Positions 63,519-64,000 of a DNA stretch of 64,000 nucleotides are shown one piece after another. Every line of letters starts with the position of its first letter. Position 1 is the first letter of the stretch. A model generated the notes under the pieces. That model saw nothing but the letters and a program-made list of their open reading frames with translations, ran no database searches and was not told where the DNA came from. The stretch comes from Arenibacter palladensis (GTDB taxonomy: Bacteria > Bacteroidota > Bacteroidia > Flavobacteriales > Flavobacteriaceae), in the NCBI RefSeq assembly GCF_900129275.1, contig NZ_FQUX01000004.1, positions 310,001-374,000 on the forward strand, read 5' to 3'. The position numbers and the translations under genes are program-made.

Positions 63519-64000
63519 ATGGAATATATAGAGTCTATAAACCCATATAACGGAAAACCTTTGGAAAAGTATAGAATGTTTTCCGATAGTGATATAAAGA
63601 GGGTGTTGGAAAAGGCCGAACTTGCCTTTGAAAGTTGGAAAACTGAAAGTGTGGAACATAGGGCAGGTCTGTTAAAAAAACTGGCCAAGACCTTGATGAA
63701 AAACAAAAAGTCCTATGCCCAGTTAATGTCCAAGGAAATGGGGAAACCTATAAATCAGGGTATTGCCGAAGTTGAGAAATGCGCATGGGCCTGTGATTTT
63801 TATGCCAAGAATGCCGTTGGGTTCCTTTCGGATGATCTCATAGAAACGGAGGCCGATGAAAGTTTTATAAGTTATGACCCTCTTGGTTGTGTATTGGCCG
63901 TTATGCCTTGGAACTTTCCTTTTTGGCAGGTTATACGCTTTGCGGCACCTACGCTCACTGCCGGCAATACTGTAATATTAAAGCATGCAAGTAATGTTCC
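63519..64000 (+). CDS. Aldehyde dehydrogenase (succinate-semialdehyde type), 3'-truncated
   Basis: The start is ATG 63519. The visible 160 residues begin MEYIESINPYNGKPLEKY and contain 'MGKPINQGIAEVEKCAWACDFYA' and the cofactor-site motif 'GCVLAVMPWNFPFWQVIRFAAPTLTAGNTVILKHASN', as in NAD(P)-dependent succinate-semialdehyde dehydrogenases. Catalytic Cys and Glu lie beyond the window edge. The family oxidises succinate semialdehyde or related aldehydes. Confidence 0.9.
   Translation, partial: MEYIESINPYNGKPLEKYRMFSDSDIKRVLEKAELAFESWKTESVEHRAGLLKKLAKTLMKNKKSYAQLMSKEMGKPINQGIAEVEKCAWACDFYAKNAVGFLSDDLIETEADESFISYDPLGCVLAVMPWNFPFWQVIRFAAPTLTAGNTVILKHASNV

Noticed and set aside
1-64000. CRISPR arrays, prophage, integrases, transposases, rRNA or tRNA genes
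   Set aside because: I looked for repeated spacers, integrase/transposase motifs and tRNA cloverleaf ends on both strands and saw none I could support.

Overview
The window looks like a chromosomal segment of a marine-type member of the Flavobacteriaceae (Bacteroidota). The DNA is AT-rich and start codons lack Shine-Dalgarno sequences. Several promoters fit the flavobacterial pattern TTTG-N19-TAnnTTTG. The gene families also fit: a carboxypeptidase-regulatory-like TonB receptor, a DUF5916/CBM9 barrel protein, LytTR regulators, Lacal_2735, TIGR03643, an FGly sulfatase and DUF2254. I see no rRNA, tRNA, CRISPR array, prophage or intact insertion sequence. Both edges cut genes: a DMT transporter on the left and an aldehyde dehydrogenase on the right.

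Left part (1-13.4 kb). A TPP riboswitch precedes a PnuT-type thiamine transporter and an acyl-CoA-dehydrogenase-like gene that overlaps it. A DUF5916 protein follows. Then come two leftward operons: one is hypothetical, TIGR03643, folE, hypothetical, SDR, glutathione peroxidase, Lacal_2735; the other is tetR, ABC1/UbiB kinase, DUF2867 SDR. They share one promoter/operator layout (TGTTTAA-N16-TTAAACA next to the -7 element). Beside them lies a MerR regulator that keeps the B12-photoreceptor residues of CarH/LitR. I read this as a light- or B12-responsive stress regulon.

Middle left (13.5-28 kb). Mostly separate housekeeping or accessory genes: a FUSC protein with a palindromic promoter, NhaA, a siderophore receptor plus PepSY reductase-like pair under a Fur-family box, a UspA protein, small hypotheticals, an alcohol dehydrogenase, a BASS-family transporter with a structured leader, and a sulfatase.

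Centre (28.1-45 kb), the most striking region. A polysaccharide-type cluster encodes a response-regulator receiver fused to a GT2 glycosyltransferase, a large GT-C-like membrane protein, an Ig-like lipoprotein, a membrane-anchored GH-A hydrolase, a GT4 glycosyltransferase, a Wzx/PelG-like flippase and a TPR/outer-membrane-barrel protein. It abuts a five-gene signalling operon: CheY-like receiver, H-NOX heme sensor, PAS histidine kinase, Hpt, LytTR regulator. A repeated TATAGAYGAATGG motif lies upstream of transcription units in both parts, at three sites as a 21-bp-spaced direct repeat of the kind LytTR proteins bind. The parts suggest a gas-sensing (NO/O2) phosphorelay controlling exopolysaccharide both transcriptionally and by receiver-mediated control of a glycosyltransferase, without any c-di-GMP module in view.

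Right part (45-64 kb). A five-gene leftward acyl-CoA operon (FabG-like, SDR, MaoC-crotonase fusion, ACAD10/11-like dehydrogenase, APH-like kinase) resembles 4-hydroxyacyl-CoA catabolism of the lva/ACAD10-11 type. After it come an outer-membrane barrel, an AsmA-like protein, Dps, an AraC regulator, small membrane or stress proteins, an AraC-receiver-kinase operon, DUF1328, MscS, DUF2254 and the cut aldehyde dehydrogenase.
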